Both the position numbers and the translations under genes were made by a program. A DNA stretch of 64,000 bases, taken from contig NZ_CP131913.1 in the NCBI RefSeq assembly GCF_030704205.1, positions 1,922,001 to 1,986,000 of the forward strand, read 5' to 3'. Below, piece after piece: positions 35,303-44,276 of this stretch (positions are counted from its first letter, which is position 1; the number at the start of each line of letters is the position of its first letter). This DNA is from Halomonas alkalicola (lineage in GTDB: Bacteria > Pseudomonadota > Gammaproteobacteria > Pseudomonadales > Halomonadaceae). The notes under the pieces were generated by a model. That model had not been told where the DNA came from and made no database searches. It saw only the letters and a list, made by a program, of their open reading frames with translations.

Positions 35303-36135
35303 TGCTGCTGCACTTCACCAAGATGCACGGGCTGGGCAACGACTTCATGGTGCTCGACCTGGTCACGCAGCGGGCGCGCCTGCAGGACGACCAGATCCGC
35401 CGCCTGGCCGACCGCCGTTTCGGCGTCGGCTTCGACCAGCTGCTGATCGTCGAGCCGCCCCGGGACCCGGACATGGACTTCCGCTACCGGATCTTCAACG
35501 CCGACGGCAGCGAGGTGGAGAACTGCGGCAACGGGGCGCGCTGCTTCGCGCGCTTCGTGCGCGACCAGCGCCTGACCCACAAGCACGAGATCCACGTGGA
35601 GACCGCCGGGGGCCCGCTGGTGCTGCTGGTGGAGGACGACGGCCGGGTGCGGGTCGACATGGGCGAGCCGCGCTTCGCCCCCGAGGCCCTGCCCTTCGAC
35701 GCCGCCGAGGATCGCCCGCTGCACCTCCTGGCGGTGGACGGCGAGCGCGTCGAGATCGGCGTCGTCTCCATGGGCAACCCCCACGCGGTGCTGCGGGTCG
35801 AGGACGTCGACCGCGCCCCGGTGGCGCGCCTGGGCCCGGCCATCGAGTCCCACCCGCGCTTTCCGAAGCGGGTCAACGCGGGCTTCATGCAGGTCGTTTC
35901 CCCCCATGAGATCCGCCTGAGGGTCTTTGAACGGGGCAGCGGCGAGACCCTGGCCTGCGGCACCGGCGCCTGCGCCGCGGTGGCCAGCGGCATCCGCCAG
36001 GGGCTGCTCGAAAGCCCGGTCACCGTGCACCTCCCCGGGGGCGACCTGAGCATCGAATGGGGAGGCCCCGGCACCTCCCTGGCCATGAGCGGCCCCGCCG
36101 AACGCGTCTATGACGGCCGCATCATCCTGAACTGA
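35302..36135 (+). CDS. dapF: DapF, diaminopimelate epimerase
   Basis: Interconverts LL- and meso-diaminopimelate for lysine and peptidoglycan; 277 aa. Both catalytic cysteines are present: C75 in ENCGNGARC and C219 in [11 protein letters not shown]. The start is [20 protein letters not shown] at ATG 35302, coupled to lysA by TGATG. Followed 30 bp later by the DUF484 gene. Confidence 0.98.
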   Translation: MLLHFTKMHGLGNDFMVLDLVTQRARLQDDQIRRLADRRFGVGFDQLLIVEPPRDPDMDFRYRIFNADGSEVENCGNGARCFARFVRDQRLTHKHEIHVETAGGPLVLLVEDDGRVRVDMGEPRFAPEALPFDAAEDRPLHLLAVDGERVEIGVVSMGNPHAVLRVEDVDRAPVARLGPAIESHPRFPKRVNAGFMQVVSPHEIRLRVFERGSGETLACGTGACAAVASGIRQGLLESPVTVHLPGGDLSIEWGGPGTSLAMSGPAERVYDGRIILN

Positions 36136-36165
36136 GCCCACCGGGCCGACCGCCGAGGAATCCGC

Positions 36166-36882
36166 ATGTCACGAGCCGCCCCCGAACCGCGCAAGACCCT
36201 CGACCCGGACCGGGTCGCCGAATGGCTGGCCACCCACCCGGACTTCTTCGTCGGCCGCGAGGGGTTGCTGCAGCAGCTGCGCGTGCCGCACCCGGAGGCC
36301 CGCGGGGCCACCTCCCTGCTGGAACGGCTGGTCCACGACCTGCGCACCCGTGCCGAACAGGCCGAGTGGCGCCTCGAGCAGTTGCTGGAATCGGCCCGCC
36401 ACAACGAGGCCCAGTACCGACGCACCCGGGAACTGGTACTGGCCCTGCTGGAGGCCGAGGACAGCGATGCCCTGGGCCAGGCCCTGGCCACCCAGTTCTG
36501 CGAGCGTTTCTCCACCCCGGCGGTGGCGCTGTGGTGCCCGGCCAGCCTCACCGACGCCGAGCCCCAGCCGCCTCAGGCGCCACGCCAAGTGCTCGACGAG
36601 CACGCCGGCTCACGCCTGGCGGCCCTGCTCGACGGCCGCACCAGCCGCTGCACCCGGCTCACCCCCACCGACTGGAAGCGGCTGCTGCCCCATACCACGG
36701 CGCCACGGCGCTCCGGCTCCTGTGCCATCACCCGGCTGACCCTGGGCGAGCCGCTGGGCTACCTGGTGCTGGCCAGCCCCGACGCCGATCACTTCCGCGC
36801 CAGCATGGATACCCTGTTCACCGAATACGTGGGCGACGTGGTGGCCCGGCTGCTGGTGCGCCACGCCGGGCGCCATGACTGA
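36166..36882 (+). CDS. DUF484 family protein
   Basis: A 238-aa protein of a family nearly always found between dapF and xerC; function unknown, GAF-like in predictions. It has RVAEWLATHPDFFVGREGLL and LRVPHPEARGATSLLERLV at the N-terminus, a coiled coil around residues 55-90, then a GAF-like half ending DTLFTEYVGDVVARLLVRH. It overlaps xerC by 8 nt. Confidence 0.88.
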   Translation: MSRAAPEPRKTLDPDRVAEWLATHPDFFVGREGLLQQLRVPHPEARGATSLLERLVHDLRTRAEQAEWRLEQLLESARHNEAQYRRTRELVLALLEAEDSDALGQALATQFCERFSTPAVALWCPASLTDAEPQPPQAPRQVLDEHAGSRLAALLDGRTSRCTRLTPTDWKRLLPHTTAPRRSGSCAITRLTLGEPLGYLVLASPDADHFRASMDTLFTEYVGDVVARLLVRHAGRHD

Positions 36883-37810
36883 GCGCCCCCCTGCCACGCC
36901 CCTGGCCCGCGAGGTCGAGGCCTTCCTGGCCGGGCTCGCCCGCACCGCGAGCCCGGCCACCCTGGACGCCTACCGCCGCGACCTCGCCGCCCTGCTGGCC
37001 TTCCTCGCCGAGCGCGACATCGACGACTGGAACGGGTTCGACGCCGCCCTGCTGCGCCGTTTCCTCGGCGGCGAACGCGCCCGCGGCCTGGCCCCGCGCA
37101 GCCTGGCCCGGCGGCGCTCGGCGATCTCGCGGCTGGCCGACCACCTGGTGGCCGCCGGTCGGCTGACCCACAATCCGGTGGCCCTGACCCGGGCGCCGCG
37201 CCAGCCGCGCCACCTGCCGCGGCCGGTGGACGTCGACCGCCTGAAGGGCTTCCTGGAGACCCCTCACGACGGCTCGCCCCTGGCGGTGCGCGACCAGGCG
37301 ATGCTGGAGCTCTTCTACTCCAGCGGCCTGCGCCTGGCCGAGCTGGCGGGCCTCGACCTGACCGACCTGCAGCCCGAGCGGGTGCGGGTGCTGGGCAAGG
37401 GCGGCAAGCCCCGCCAGGTGCCGGTGGGCCGCCATGCGCGCCGCGCGCTGGACACCTGGCTCGCCCTGCGCGAGACCCTGGCGGCGCCCGGCGAGACGGC
37501 GCTCTTCGTGGGCAAGCGCGGCACCCGCCTCGGCCACCGCGCCATCCAGCAGCGCCTGGCGCTGATCGCTCGCCGCCGCGGCCTCGACGAGCACCTGCAC
37601 CCCCACCGCCTGCGCCACTCCTTCGCCAGCCATCTGCTGGAGTCGAGCCAGGACCTGCGCGCCGTCCAGGAGCTGCTGGGCCACGCCAACCTGGCCACCA
37701 CCCAGGTCTATACCCGCCTCGACTGGCAGCACCTGGCGGGCAGCTACGACGCTGCCCACCCGCGGGCGCGGCGCCGGCCCGCCGCGGCACCCGACGAGGA
37801 ACCATCGTGA
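36875..37810 (+). CDS. xerC: XerC, site-specific tyrosine recombinase
   Basis: With XerD resolves chromosome dimers at dif; 311 aa. The full catalytic set is visible: R153 (SSGLRLAEL), K178 (LGKGGK), H244 and R247 (HRLRHSF), H270 (LGHANLATT) and nucleophile Y279 (TQVYTR). An N-terminal SAM-like core-binding domain covers about residues 8-105. The dapF-DUF484-xerC-HAD order marks it as the housekeeping XerC rather than a phage integrase. Confidence 0.95.
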   Translation: MTERPPATPLAREVEAFLAGLARTASPATLDAYRRDLAALLAFLAERDIDDWNGFDAALLRRFLGGERARGLAPRSLARRRSAISRLADHLVAAGRLTHNPVALTRAPRQPRHLPRPVDVDRLKGFLETPHDGSPLAVRDQAMLELFYSSGLRLAELAGLDLTDLQPERVRVLGKGGKPRQVPVGRHARRALDTWLALRETLAAPGETALFVGKRGTRLGHRAIQQRLALIARRRGLDEHLHPHRLRHSFASHLLESSQDLRAVQELLGHANLATTQVYTRLDWQHLAGSYDAAHPRARRRPAAAPDEEPS

Positions 37811-38592
37811 GACTCGAGGCGATCACCTTCGACCTGGACGACACCCTGTGGGACAACGGCGGGGTGATGCGACGCACCGAGGAGGGCCACTACGCCTGGC
37901 TGGACGCGGCGCTGCACGCATGGCTGGAAGGGCGGAGGCAAGATCGGCTGGAAGAGCGCCTCGGCGGCCACGCCGACGGGGCAGAGCCGTCAGGCGCCCG
38001 CGGCCGCTTCGCCGAACGCTTCCCCCTGGCGGCCTTCATCGAGCGCCGCCTTCGCCTAGCCGGCGCCCACCCGCTGCGCCGCGGCGACTTCACCTGGCTG
38101 CGCCACCGTGCGCTGACCGAACTGCTTAACGAGTATGGCCTGGCCGCGGAGCACGCCGACCACTGGGCCAGCCGCGCCATGGAGCGCTTCATGGTGCTGA
38201 GGCACGAGGTCACGCCCCATGAGGAGGTGGACGAGCTGCTGGACGAGCTGGGCAGGCGCTACCGGCTGGCCAGCATTACCAACGGCAACGTGGAGATCGC
38301 CCGCCTGGCGCTGGGGCGCCACTTCCCGGTGGCCATCGCCGCCGGGGAGCTGCTCGCCCCCAAGCCCGACCCGCGCCCCTTCCTGGCCGCCCTGGCCCGG
38401 CTCGGCACCCCGCCATCACGGGCGCTGCACGTGGGAGACTCCTGGGCCGAGGATGCCCTGCCGGCGCGACGCCTGGGCATGCAGGCGGTCTGGATCGGCC
38501 CGGACGACCGCGACCTGCCCGCCGGCATCCACCGCCTGGACCATGTGCGCGAGCTGCCGACGCTGATCCGCTGGCTGGAAAGGCAGCGATAG
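37807..38592 (+). CDS. HAD-family hydrolase (YigB-like phosphatase)
   Basis: A 261-aa haloacid-dehalogenase phosphatase. Motif I is ITFDLDDTLWDNGGVM, motif II is in LASITNGNVEIARL, motif III/IV in APKPDPRPFLAAL and HVGDSWAEDALPARRLGMQA. In E. coli the corresponding gene, yigB, downstream of xerC, encodes an FMN/riboflavin-related phosphatase; substrate here is inferred only by position. Start GTG 37807 overlaps the xerC stop as GTGA. Confidence 0.85.
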   Translation: MRLEAITFDLDDTLWDNGGVMRRTEEGHYAWLDAALHAWLEGRRQDRLEERLGGHADGAEPSGARGRFAERFPLAAFIERRLRLAGAHPLRRGDFTWLRHRALTELLNEYGLAAEHADHWASRAMERFMVLRHEVTPHEEVDELLDELGRRYRLASITNGNVEIARLALGRHFPVAIAAGELLAPKPDPRPFLAALARLGTPPSRALHVGDSWAEDALPARRLGMQAVWIGPDDRDLPAGIHRLDHVRELPTLIRWLERQR

Positions 38593-38647
38593 CGAAAGGC
38601 GCCGGTAAATCTTTGAGCGATGTATACGTCTGCGATAGCGCTGGGAA

Positions 38648-39253
38648 CTAGTCCAGCAGCCAGGCGTCCAGGCGCGCATGCGCCTCCTCGACGCCCTGGC
38701 CCTTGAGCGACGAGAAGAGCTGGATGCTGACCAGGTCCTCCCACTCGCGCAGGCGCGAGCGCACCTGCTGCAGGGCGCTGGCCGCCGCGCCGCGCTTCAG
38801 CTTGTCGGCCTTGGTGAGCAGGATATGCACCGGCATCGCCTTGTCATCCGCCCAGCCCAGCAGGGTCTGGTCGAACTCCGAGAGCGGGTGGCGCACGTCC
38901 ATCACCAGCACCAGGCCGCGCAGCGAGGCGCGCCGCTGCAGGTAGTCCGAGAGGTGGCGCTGCCACTCCAGCTTGACCTGCTCGGGCACCTTGGCGAAGC
39001 CGTAGCCGGGCAGGTCCACCAGGCGCCGGTCGGCATCCTCGCCCAGGGTGAAGAAGTTGATCAGCTGGGTCCGGCCCGGGGTCTTGGAGGTGCGCGCCAG
39101 GGCCTTCTGGCGGGTCAGGGTATTGATGGCGCTGGACTTGCCGGCATTGGAGCGTCCGGCGAAGGCCACCTCGGCACCGCTGTCGGGCGGGCACTGGGCC
39201 AGGGTCGGGGCGCTGGTGAGGAAACGGGCGGTCTGATAGTTTAGTCGCGCCAT
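38648..39253 (-). CDS. engB: EngB/YihA, ribosome biogenesis GTPase
   Basis: Small GTPase needed for 50S assembly; 201 aa. G1 is [13 protein letters not shown]2 around [12 protein letters not shown]3 [11 protein letters not shown]4 LLTKADKL, G5 [11 protein letters not shown]. The start is ATG 39253 ([16 protein letters not shown]); the longer frame upstream lies in the promoter region. It diverges from the cytochrome c4 gene, as in pseudomonads. Confidence 0.96.
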   Translation of the reverse strand: MARLNYQTARFLTSAPTLAQCPPDSGAEVAFAGRSNAGKSSAINTLTRQKALARTSKTPGRTQLINFFTLGEDADRRLVDLPGYGFAKVPEQVKLEWQRHLSDYLQRRASLRGLVLVMDVRHPLSEFDQTLLGWADDKAMPVHILLTKADKLKRGAAASALQQVRSRLREWEDLVSIQLFSSLKGQGVEEAHARLDAWLLD

Positions 39254-39302
39254 GGCGATGACATCCTGACGATGGTCGAAGGGAGACGGGGCGCGGCTTG
39301 CA

Positions 39303-39331
39303 TTCCCGCCGCCGGGGTGATTCGGTATAAT
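39303..39331 (+). promoter_or_regulatory. Candidate promoter between engB and the cytochrome c4 gene
   Basis: A perfect TATAAT (39326-39331) with only a weak -35 (TTCCCG, 17 bp upstream). It points toward the cytochrome c4 gene, 160 bp away, so the transcript would have a long leader or a small RNA could start here. In relatives the engB neighbourhood often carries an sRNA gene (Spot 42, ErsA), but I see no clear sRNA terminator. Confidence 0.4.
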
Positions 39332-39491
39332 GCAGTGTCTTTTGTCTGCGACCCGGGGCACGCTAGTGTACCACCGCGCCCTCGACGTCCGCGAACCGCC
39401 GGCGCCTGCGCAAGGCCCCGGGCAGGCTCGCGATCCGGGCGGCTCCCAGGGTACGTACCGGTCAACAATGTAACGGCAAAGTGGATTAGCG

Positions 39492-40115
39492 ATGAGAAAG
39501 TTACTGGCAAGCCTGGCATTTACCATGGGCGCCGTCGGCGCCGCCCACGCCGACCTGGAGGCCGACGCCGATGCGGCGGCAGGCCGCGAGAAGGCGCAGA
39601 GCTGCGCCGCCTGCCACGGCCCGTCCGGCATCAGCCCCTCCTCGGCCTTCCCGCATCTCGCCGGCCAGCAGATGTCCTACACCGCCAAGCAGATCATGGA
39701 CATCCGCGACGGCCACCGCCCGGTGCCCCAGATGGCGGGCCAGGTGGACGACTTCTCGGACCAGGACGCCTGGGATGTCGCCAAGTACTTCGCCGAGCAG
39801 GATGCGAACCTGGGCCAGGTCGATCCCGACAACACCGAGCAGCTGGCTCGCGGCGAGGAGCTTTACCGTGCCGGCGACCTCTCCAGGGGCATCCCGGCCT
39901 GCGCCGCCTGCCACACCCCCACCGGGGAAGGCATCGGCAGCGCCGTCTACCCGGCGCTCTCCGGACAGTTCGTCGAGTACACCGTCGCCACCCTGCAGGC
40001 CTTCGCCTCCGGCGAGCGGGCCAACGACCCGGCCAACATCATGCGCGACATCGCCGCCAAGATGAGCGATGACGACATGGAAGCCGTGGCCAACTACATG
40101 TACGGCCTGCACTGA
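39492..40115 (+). CDS. Cytochrome c4, periplasmic diheme
   Basis: A 207-aa electron carrier to terminal oxidases. It has a signal peptide ([20 protein letters not shown], cleavage near residue 20) and two heme c motifs, CAACH at residues 38-42 and 137-141, in two similar halves. Axial methionines are probably in PVPQMAGQ and [11 protein letters not shown]. It is followed by a terminator and dsbA; the c4-dsbA order is conserved. Confidence 0.95.
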   Translation: MRKLLASLAFTMGAVGAAHADLEADADAAAGREKAQSCAACHGPSGISPSSAFPHLAGQQMSYTAKQIMDIRDGHRPVPQMAGQVDDFSDQDAWDVAKYFAEQDANLGQVDPDNTEQLARGEELYRAGDLSRGIPACAACHTPTGEGIGSAVYPALSGQFVEYTVATLQAFASGERANDPANIMRDIAAKMSDDDMEAVANYMYGLH

Positions 40116-40158
40116 GTCCGGCCCGTCGCAGGCAGCGACGCCACGCTCAGTTCTCGCC

Positions 40159-40185
40159 AGGGCGGCCCTCGGGCCGCCCTTGTCG
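40159..40185 (+). terminator. Terminator between the cytochrome c4 gene and dsbA
   Basis: A 9-bp stem (40159-40167 with 40172-40180), CTCG loop, then TTGTCGT. Weak T run. Confidence 0.6.
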
Positions 40186-40287
40186 TATCATCGAAGGCCC
40201 GGCCGCCACCGGGGAACCCTCGGTGGCGAACGCGCTCAAAAGCAGCGACGCCCGGCCTCGCCGGATCATCCAAGGAGAGAGTACGTG

Positions 40288-40923
40288 ATGTTCAAGCCCC
40301 TGATGTTCGCCCTTGCCGGCCTCGGCCTGTCGAGCCTGGCCACCGCCTCCCCGCTGGTCGAGGGCCAGCACTACGAGGTGCTGCCCCAGCCCGTCGAGAC
40401 CCGTGTCGCCGAGGGCCAGATCGAGGTCACCGAGGCGTTCTGGTACGGCTGCCCGCACTGCTACAACCTGCAGCAGCACGTCACCGCCTGGTACGAGACC
40501 CTCGATGAGGACGTCAGCGTGGTGCACCTGCCCGGCACCATGGGCGGCGACTGGAACAAGCACGCCGCGGCCTTCTACGCCGCCGAGGAGCTCGGCATCG
40601 TCGAGGCGGTCCACGCCGACTTCTTCGACGCCATCCACCAGCAGAACCGTCGCCTCACCGAGACCGATGACCTGGCCGACTTCTTCAGCGGCTATGGCGT
40701 CAGCGAGGAGGAGGCTCGCCAGGCACTCGGCTCCTTCGCGGTGAAGAGCAAGGTCAACCAGGCCCACTCGCGGCTGCGCGCCATGCGCCTGATGGGGGTG
40801 CCCGCCCTGGTGATCGACGGCCGCTACCTGGTCACACCCAGCAGCGCCGGCAGCCTCTCCAACATGCCCCAGATCGCCGACGCGCTGATCGAGAAGGTCC
40901 GCGAGGAGCGTGGTGACAGCTGA
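40288..40923 (+). CDS. dsbA: DsbA, periplasmic thiol:disulfide oxidoreductase
   Basis: Introduces disulfide bonds into exported proteins; 211 aa. It has a signal peptide (MFKPLMFALAGLGLSSLATA), thioredoxin-fold active site CPHC in FWYGCPHCYN, and the cis-proline loop GVPALVIDGRYLV. The AAGGAGAGA site favours ATG 40288 or the adjacent GTG 40285. Confidence 0.95.
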   Translation: MFKPLMFALAGLGLSSLATASPLVEGQHYEVLPQPVETRVAEGQIEVTEAFWYGCPHCYNLQQHVTAWYETLDEDVSVVHLPGTMGGDWNKHAAAFYAAEELGIVEAVHADFFDAIHQQNRRLTETDDLADFFSGYGVSEEEARQALGSFAVKSKVNQAHSRLRAMRLMGVPALVIDGRYLVTPSSAGSLSNMPQIADALIEKVREERGDS

Positions 40924-40924
40924 G

Positions 40925-41749
40925 ATGTCGCATCTGGCCGAGGCAAGGACGCCGCCCCTCGAGGGCAGCCACCTGAAGCTGCTCACCTTCAACATGCAGG
41001 TGGGCATTCAGACCTCGGCCTATCACCACTACCTGACCCGCAGCTGGCAGCACCTGCTGCCCCACCCCAAGCGCCTGCGCCGGCTGGACATGGTCAGCGA
41101 GGTGCTGGGGCGCTTCGATATCGTCGGCCTCCAGGAGGTCGACGGCGGCAGCTTCCGCTCCAGCAACGTCAACCAGGTGGAGTATCTCGCCGGCCGCGGG
41201 GGCTTCCCGCACCATTTCAAGCAGCTCAACCGCAACCTGGGCCGCATCGCGCAGCACAGCAACGGGCTGCTGTCGCGGCTGGCGCCCAGCCGGATCGAGG
41301 AGCACCGCCTGCCCGGCACCCTGCCGGGACGGGGTGCCATCCACGCCCGCTTCGGCGAGGGCCCCAACGCTCTGCACCTCTTCGTGGCCCATCTGGCGCT
41401 GGGTCATCGCACCCGAGTGCGCCAGCTCGACTATCTCTCCGAGATCATCCAGCCGCTGCGCCACGTGGTGGTGATGGGCGACCTCAACTGCACCCCCGAG
41501 CAGCTCCACGGCCACCAGCGCTTCTGCGCCTCGCTGCCGCTGCATCCGGTGCGCCCGCTGCTCAGCTACCCCTCCTGGCAGCCGCGGCGAGCGCTGGACC
41601 ATATCCTGCTCTCCAACTCCCTGGAGGCCGCCGAGGTCCGGGTGCTGGACCACCTCTTCTCGGACCACCTGCCGATCGCCGTGGAGCTGAACCTGCCCCC
41701 CGCCTGCCTGCAGGTCATTACCGCCAGGCTGAGAAATGACAACACCTAG
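40925..41749 (+). CDS. Endonuclease/exonuclease/phosphatase (EEP) family protein
   Basis: A metal-dependent hydrolase of the DNase I/exonuclease III fold, about 274 aa. Motifs: LLTFNMQVGIQTS, IVGLQEVDGG, MGDLNCTPEQ, ALDHILLSNS and FSDHLPIAVELN, giving the complete Asn, Glu, Asp-x-Asn and Asp-His set. The substrate is unknown. There is no signal peptide. It follows dsbA by 1 nt if ATG 40925 is used (GTG 40913 possible), the same order as in pseudomonads. Confidence 0.85.
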   Translation: MSHLAEARTPPLEGSHLKLLTFNMQVGIQTSAYHHYLTRSWQHLLPHPKRLRRLDMVSEVLGRFDIVGLQEVDGGSFRSSNVNQVEYLAGRGGFPHHFKQLNRNLGRIAQHSNGLLSRLAPSRIEEHRLPGTLPGRGAIHARFGEGPNALHLFVAHLALGHRTRVRQLDYLSEIIQPLRHVVVMGDLNCTPEQLHGHQRFCASLPLHPVRPLLSYPSWQPRRALDHILLSNSLEAAEVRVLDHLFSDHLPIAVELNLPPACLQVITARLRNDNT

Positions 41750-41831
41750 GCGCCGTTGAGGCCACGGGGATGACGATCATCGTCTAATCGGCGATGATGC
41801 CCCTCGTTTCCGCCTTCGCACGAGAGTTCTC

Positions 41832-42380
41832 ATGACCTCCCCCACCCGCGAACCGGCCCTGCTTCGAGGCCTGGACGCCTTTACCGACCGCATCGGCACC
41901 AGCATTGCCTGGCTGGTGATCATCATGATGCTGGTGCAGTTCGCCATCGTGGTGATGCGCTACGCCTTCAGCATCCACAGTACCGTGATGCAGGAATCGG
42001 TGATGTACATGCATGCCGCGGTCTTCATGCTGGGGGCCGCCTGGACCCTGCACCGCGACGGCCATGTGCGTGTGGATATCTTCTATCGGCGACTCTCCGC
42101 CCGGGGCCGCGCCTGGGTCGACCTCTGCGGCACCCTCTTCCTGCTGATCCCGGTGGTGCTCTTCATCGCCATCGGCAGCTTCGCCTATGTGCGCAGCAGC
42201 TGGGCGATCATGGAGCGCTCGCCGGACGGCGGCATTCCCGGCGTCTACCTGCTCAAGACCCTGATACTCGTGATGATGGCGCTGCTGCTGATCCAGGGCA
42301 TCGCCCAGCTGATCCGCCAGGTGCTGATCATCCGCCACCGCCTGCCCAACGACACCCCGCAGCACGAGGAGCTCCTGTGA
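41832..42380 (+). CDS. TRAP transporter small membrane subunit (DctQ)
   Basis: The four-helix DctQ-type subunit of a tripartite ATP-independent periplasmic transporter, 182 aa. It has RIGTSIAWLVIIMMLVQFAI, MRYAFSIHSTVMQESVMY, FMLGAAWTLHRDGHVRVD and further helices. It ends in a TGATG overlap with the large subunit. No DctP binding-protein gene is beside it, so the substrate is unknown. Confidence 0.88.
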   Translation: MTSPTREPALLRGLDAFTDRIGTSIAWLVIIMMLVQFAIVVMRYAFSIHSTVMQESVMYMHAAVFMLGAAWTLHRDGHVRVDIFYRRLSARGRAWVDLCGTLFLLIPVVLFIAIGSFAYVRSSWAIMERSPDGGIPGVYLLKTLILVMMALLLIQGIAQLIRQVLIIRHRLPNDTPQHEELL

Positions 42381-43795
42381 TGCTGGCCACCCTCCTCGAG
42401 TTCATGCCGCTGATCATGTTCGCCGCGGTCTGCGGCGTGCTGATGCTGGGCTACCCGGTGGCGCTGTCGCTGGCCGGCACCGCCCTGATCTTCGCCGGCA
42501 TCGGCTATGCGCTGATCCAGATGGGCGTGCCGGTGCCCTTCGAGACCCGCTACCTGGGCGCCATGCCCAACCGCCTCTACGGCATCATGACCAACCAGAC
42601 GCTGCTGGCGGTGCCGCTCTTCGTGCTGATGGGGGTGCTGCTGGAGAAGTCGCGCATCGCCGAGACCCTGCTCGACGCCATGTCGCTAGCCTTCGGCGCC
42701 CTGCGCGGTGGGCTGGGCATCGCCGTGGTGCTGGTGGGCATGCTGCTGGCGGCCTCCACCGGCATCGTCGGCGCCACCGTGGTGACCATGGGGCTGCTCT
42801 CGCTGCCCACCATGCTCAAGCGCGGCTACTCGCCTCAGCTTGCCACCGGCAGCATCTGCGCCACCGGCACCCTGGGGCAGATCATCCCGCCCTCCATCGC
42901 CCTGGTGCTGCTGGGCGACGTGCTCAACAACGCCTACCAGCAGGCCCAGCTCTCCATGGGGGTGTGGAGCCCTCGCACCCTCTCGGTGGGCGATCTCTTC
43001 ATCGGCGCCCTGGTGCCGGGCCTGCTGCTGGTGGTGGCCTATATCGTCTACCTGGTGATCACCGCCTGGGTGAAGCCCGATGCCGCCCCACCCGCCGACC
43101 GTGACTCCCTGATGAAGGAGCTGGGCCACACCGGCAGCCTCTGGCCGCTGCTGCTCAAGGGGCTGGTGCCGCCGGTGCTGCTGATCGTGGCGGTGCTGGG
43201 CTCGATCCTGGGCGGCTTCGCCACCCCCACCGAGGCCTCGGCGGTGGGTGCCTTCGGCGCCTTCCTGCTGGCGCTGGTGAACCGTCGCCTGAGCGTGCCG
43301 GTGCTGCGCGACGTGGTGCAGTCCACCGCCCAGGTCACCAGCATGGTGTTCCTGATCCTGATCGGCGCCGCGCTCTTCTCGCTGGTGTTCCGCGCCTTCG
43401 GCGGCGAGGAGCTGGTCACCGAGCTGTTCGAGGCGCTGCCCGGCGGCGTGGTGGGCGCCACCCTGGTGGTGATGCTGGTGATCTTCCTGCTGGGCTTCAT
43501 CCTCGACTTTATCGAGATCACCTTCGTGGTGGTGCCCATCGTCGGGCCGGTGCTGCTGGCCATGGGGGTCGACCCGATCTGGCTCGGCATCATGATCGCG
43601 GTGAACCTGCAGACCTCCTTCCTGACGCCGCCCTTCGGCTTCGCGCTCTTCTATCTGCGCGGGGTGACGCCGGACTCCGTGCCCACCTCGGCGATCTATC
43701 GGGGGGTGACGCCCTTCATCGCCATGCACCTGGCCATGCTGCTCGCGCTGGCGCTGATGCCGGGGCTCGCCACCTGGCTGCCCTCGGTGCTCTAG
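42380..43795 (+). CDS. TRAP transporter large membrane subunit (DctM)
   Basis: A 471-aa DctM-type permease with about 12 helices. Typical segments: FVLMGVLLEKSRIAETLLD, ALRGGLGIAVVLVGMLLAAS, CATGTLGQIIPPSIALVLLG, GGFATPTEASAVGAFGAF and NLQTSFLTPPFGFALFYLRG. ATG 42380 is preferred over GTG 42377 because GAGGAG lies 8 nt before it. It is longer than the average DctM owing to an insertion near residues 50-65. It pairs with the preceding DctQ. Confidence 0.9.
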   Translation: MLATLLEFMPLIMFAAVCGVLMLGYPVALSLAGTALIFAGIGYALIQMGVPVPFETRYLGAMPNRLYGIMTNQTLLAVPLFVLMGVLLEKSRIAETLLDAMSLAFGALRGGLGIAVVLVGMLLAASTGIVGATVVTMGLLSLPTMLKRGYSPQLATGSICATGTLGQIIPPSIALVLLGDVLNNAYQQAQLSMGVWSPRTLSVGDLFIGALVPGLLLVVAYIVYLVITAWVKPDAAPPADRDSLMKELGHTGSLWPLLLKGLVPPVLLIVAVLGSILGGFATPTEASAVGAFGAFLLALVNRRLSVPVLRDVVQSTAQVTSMVFLILIGAALFSLVFRAFGGEELVTELFEALPGGVVGATLVVMLVIFLLGFILDFIEITFVVVPIVGPVLLAMGVDPIWLGIMIAVNLQTSFLTPPFGFALFYLRGVTPDSVPTSAIYRGVTPFIAMHLAMLLALALMPGLATWLPSVL

Positions 43796-43820
43796 CCAAG
43801 GACTGGCGCCTCCTGCCGGC

Positions 43821-44252
43821 TTACTGGCAAAGCGGCGCCAGCCACTGGTGGGCGAGCAGCAGCACCACCGCGTAGCGCCCGCCCTTGGCCACGGTGATCA
43901 GCAGGATGGCCCGCCACCAGGGCAGCCGGAAGACGCCGGCCAGCACGGTGAGCGGGTCGCCCACCACCGGGGCCCAGGAGAAGAGCAGGCTCCACTCGCC
44001 GAAGCGGAAGTACCAGCGCTCGGCCCGGGCCAGCCCCGCCGGCGAGGCGGGAAACCAGCGCCGGTCCTGGAAGCGGCGCGCATAGCGCCCCATCCAGACG
44101 TTGATCAGGCTGCCCAGGGTGTTGCCGGCGGTGGCCACCGCCCACAGCATCAGGGCCGGCTCGCCCAGGCACCAGAGCCGCGCCAGCCAGACCTCGGAGC
44201 CCCCCGGCAGCAGGGTGGCGCTGACCAGGGCCACCACGAACAGACTCAGCAT
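43821..44252 (-). CDS. YqaA family (DedA/SNARE-associated) membrane protein
   Basis: A 143-aa inner-membrane protein. It has SATLLPGGSEVWLA, TAGNTLGSLINVWMGRY, the conserved R..RFGEWSLLFSWAPVVGDP stretch and a final helix. These fit the small YqaA subgroup of DedA-like proteins, whose larger members move lipid carriers. Function here is unproved. It diverges from thiD by 24 bp. Confidence 0.8.
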   Translation of the reverse strand: MLSLFVVALVSATLLPGGSEVWLARLWCLGEPALMLWAVATAGNTLGSLINVWMGRYARRFQDRRWFPASPAGLARAERWYFRFGEWSLLFSWAPVVGDPLTVLAGVFRLPWWRAILLITVAKGGRYAVVLLLAHQWLAPLCQ

Positions 44253-44276
44253 TCTCTTCCCTTCTCAGGTGACCGC

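Noticed and set aside
36875..37810. Phage or island integrase
   Set aside because: The tyrosine recombinase is in the conserved dapF-DUF484-xerC context, so it is the housekeeping XerC.
39254..39491. Spot 42-like sRNA gene beside engB
   Set aside because: A good -10 box is present, but I find no terminator hairpin with T run before the cytochrome c4 gene, so I list only a promoter.
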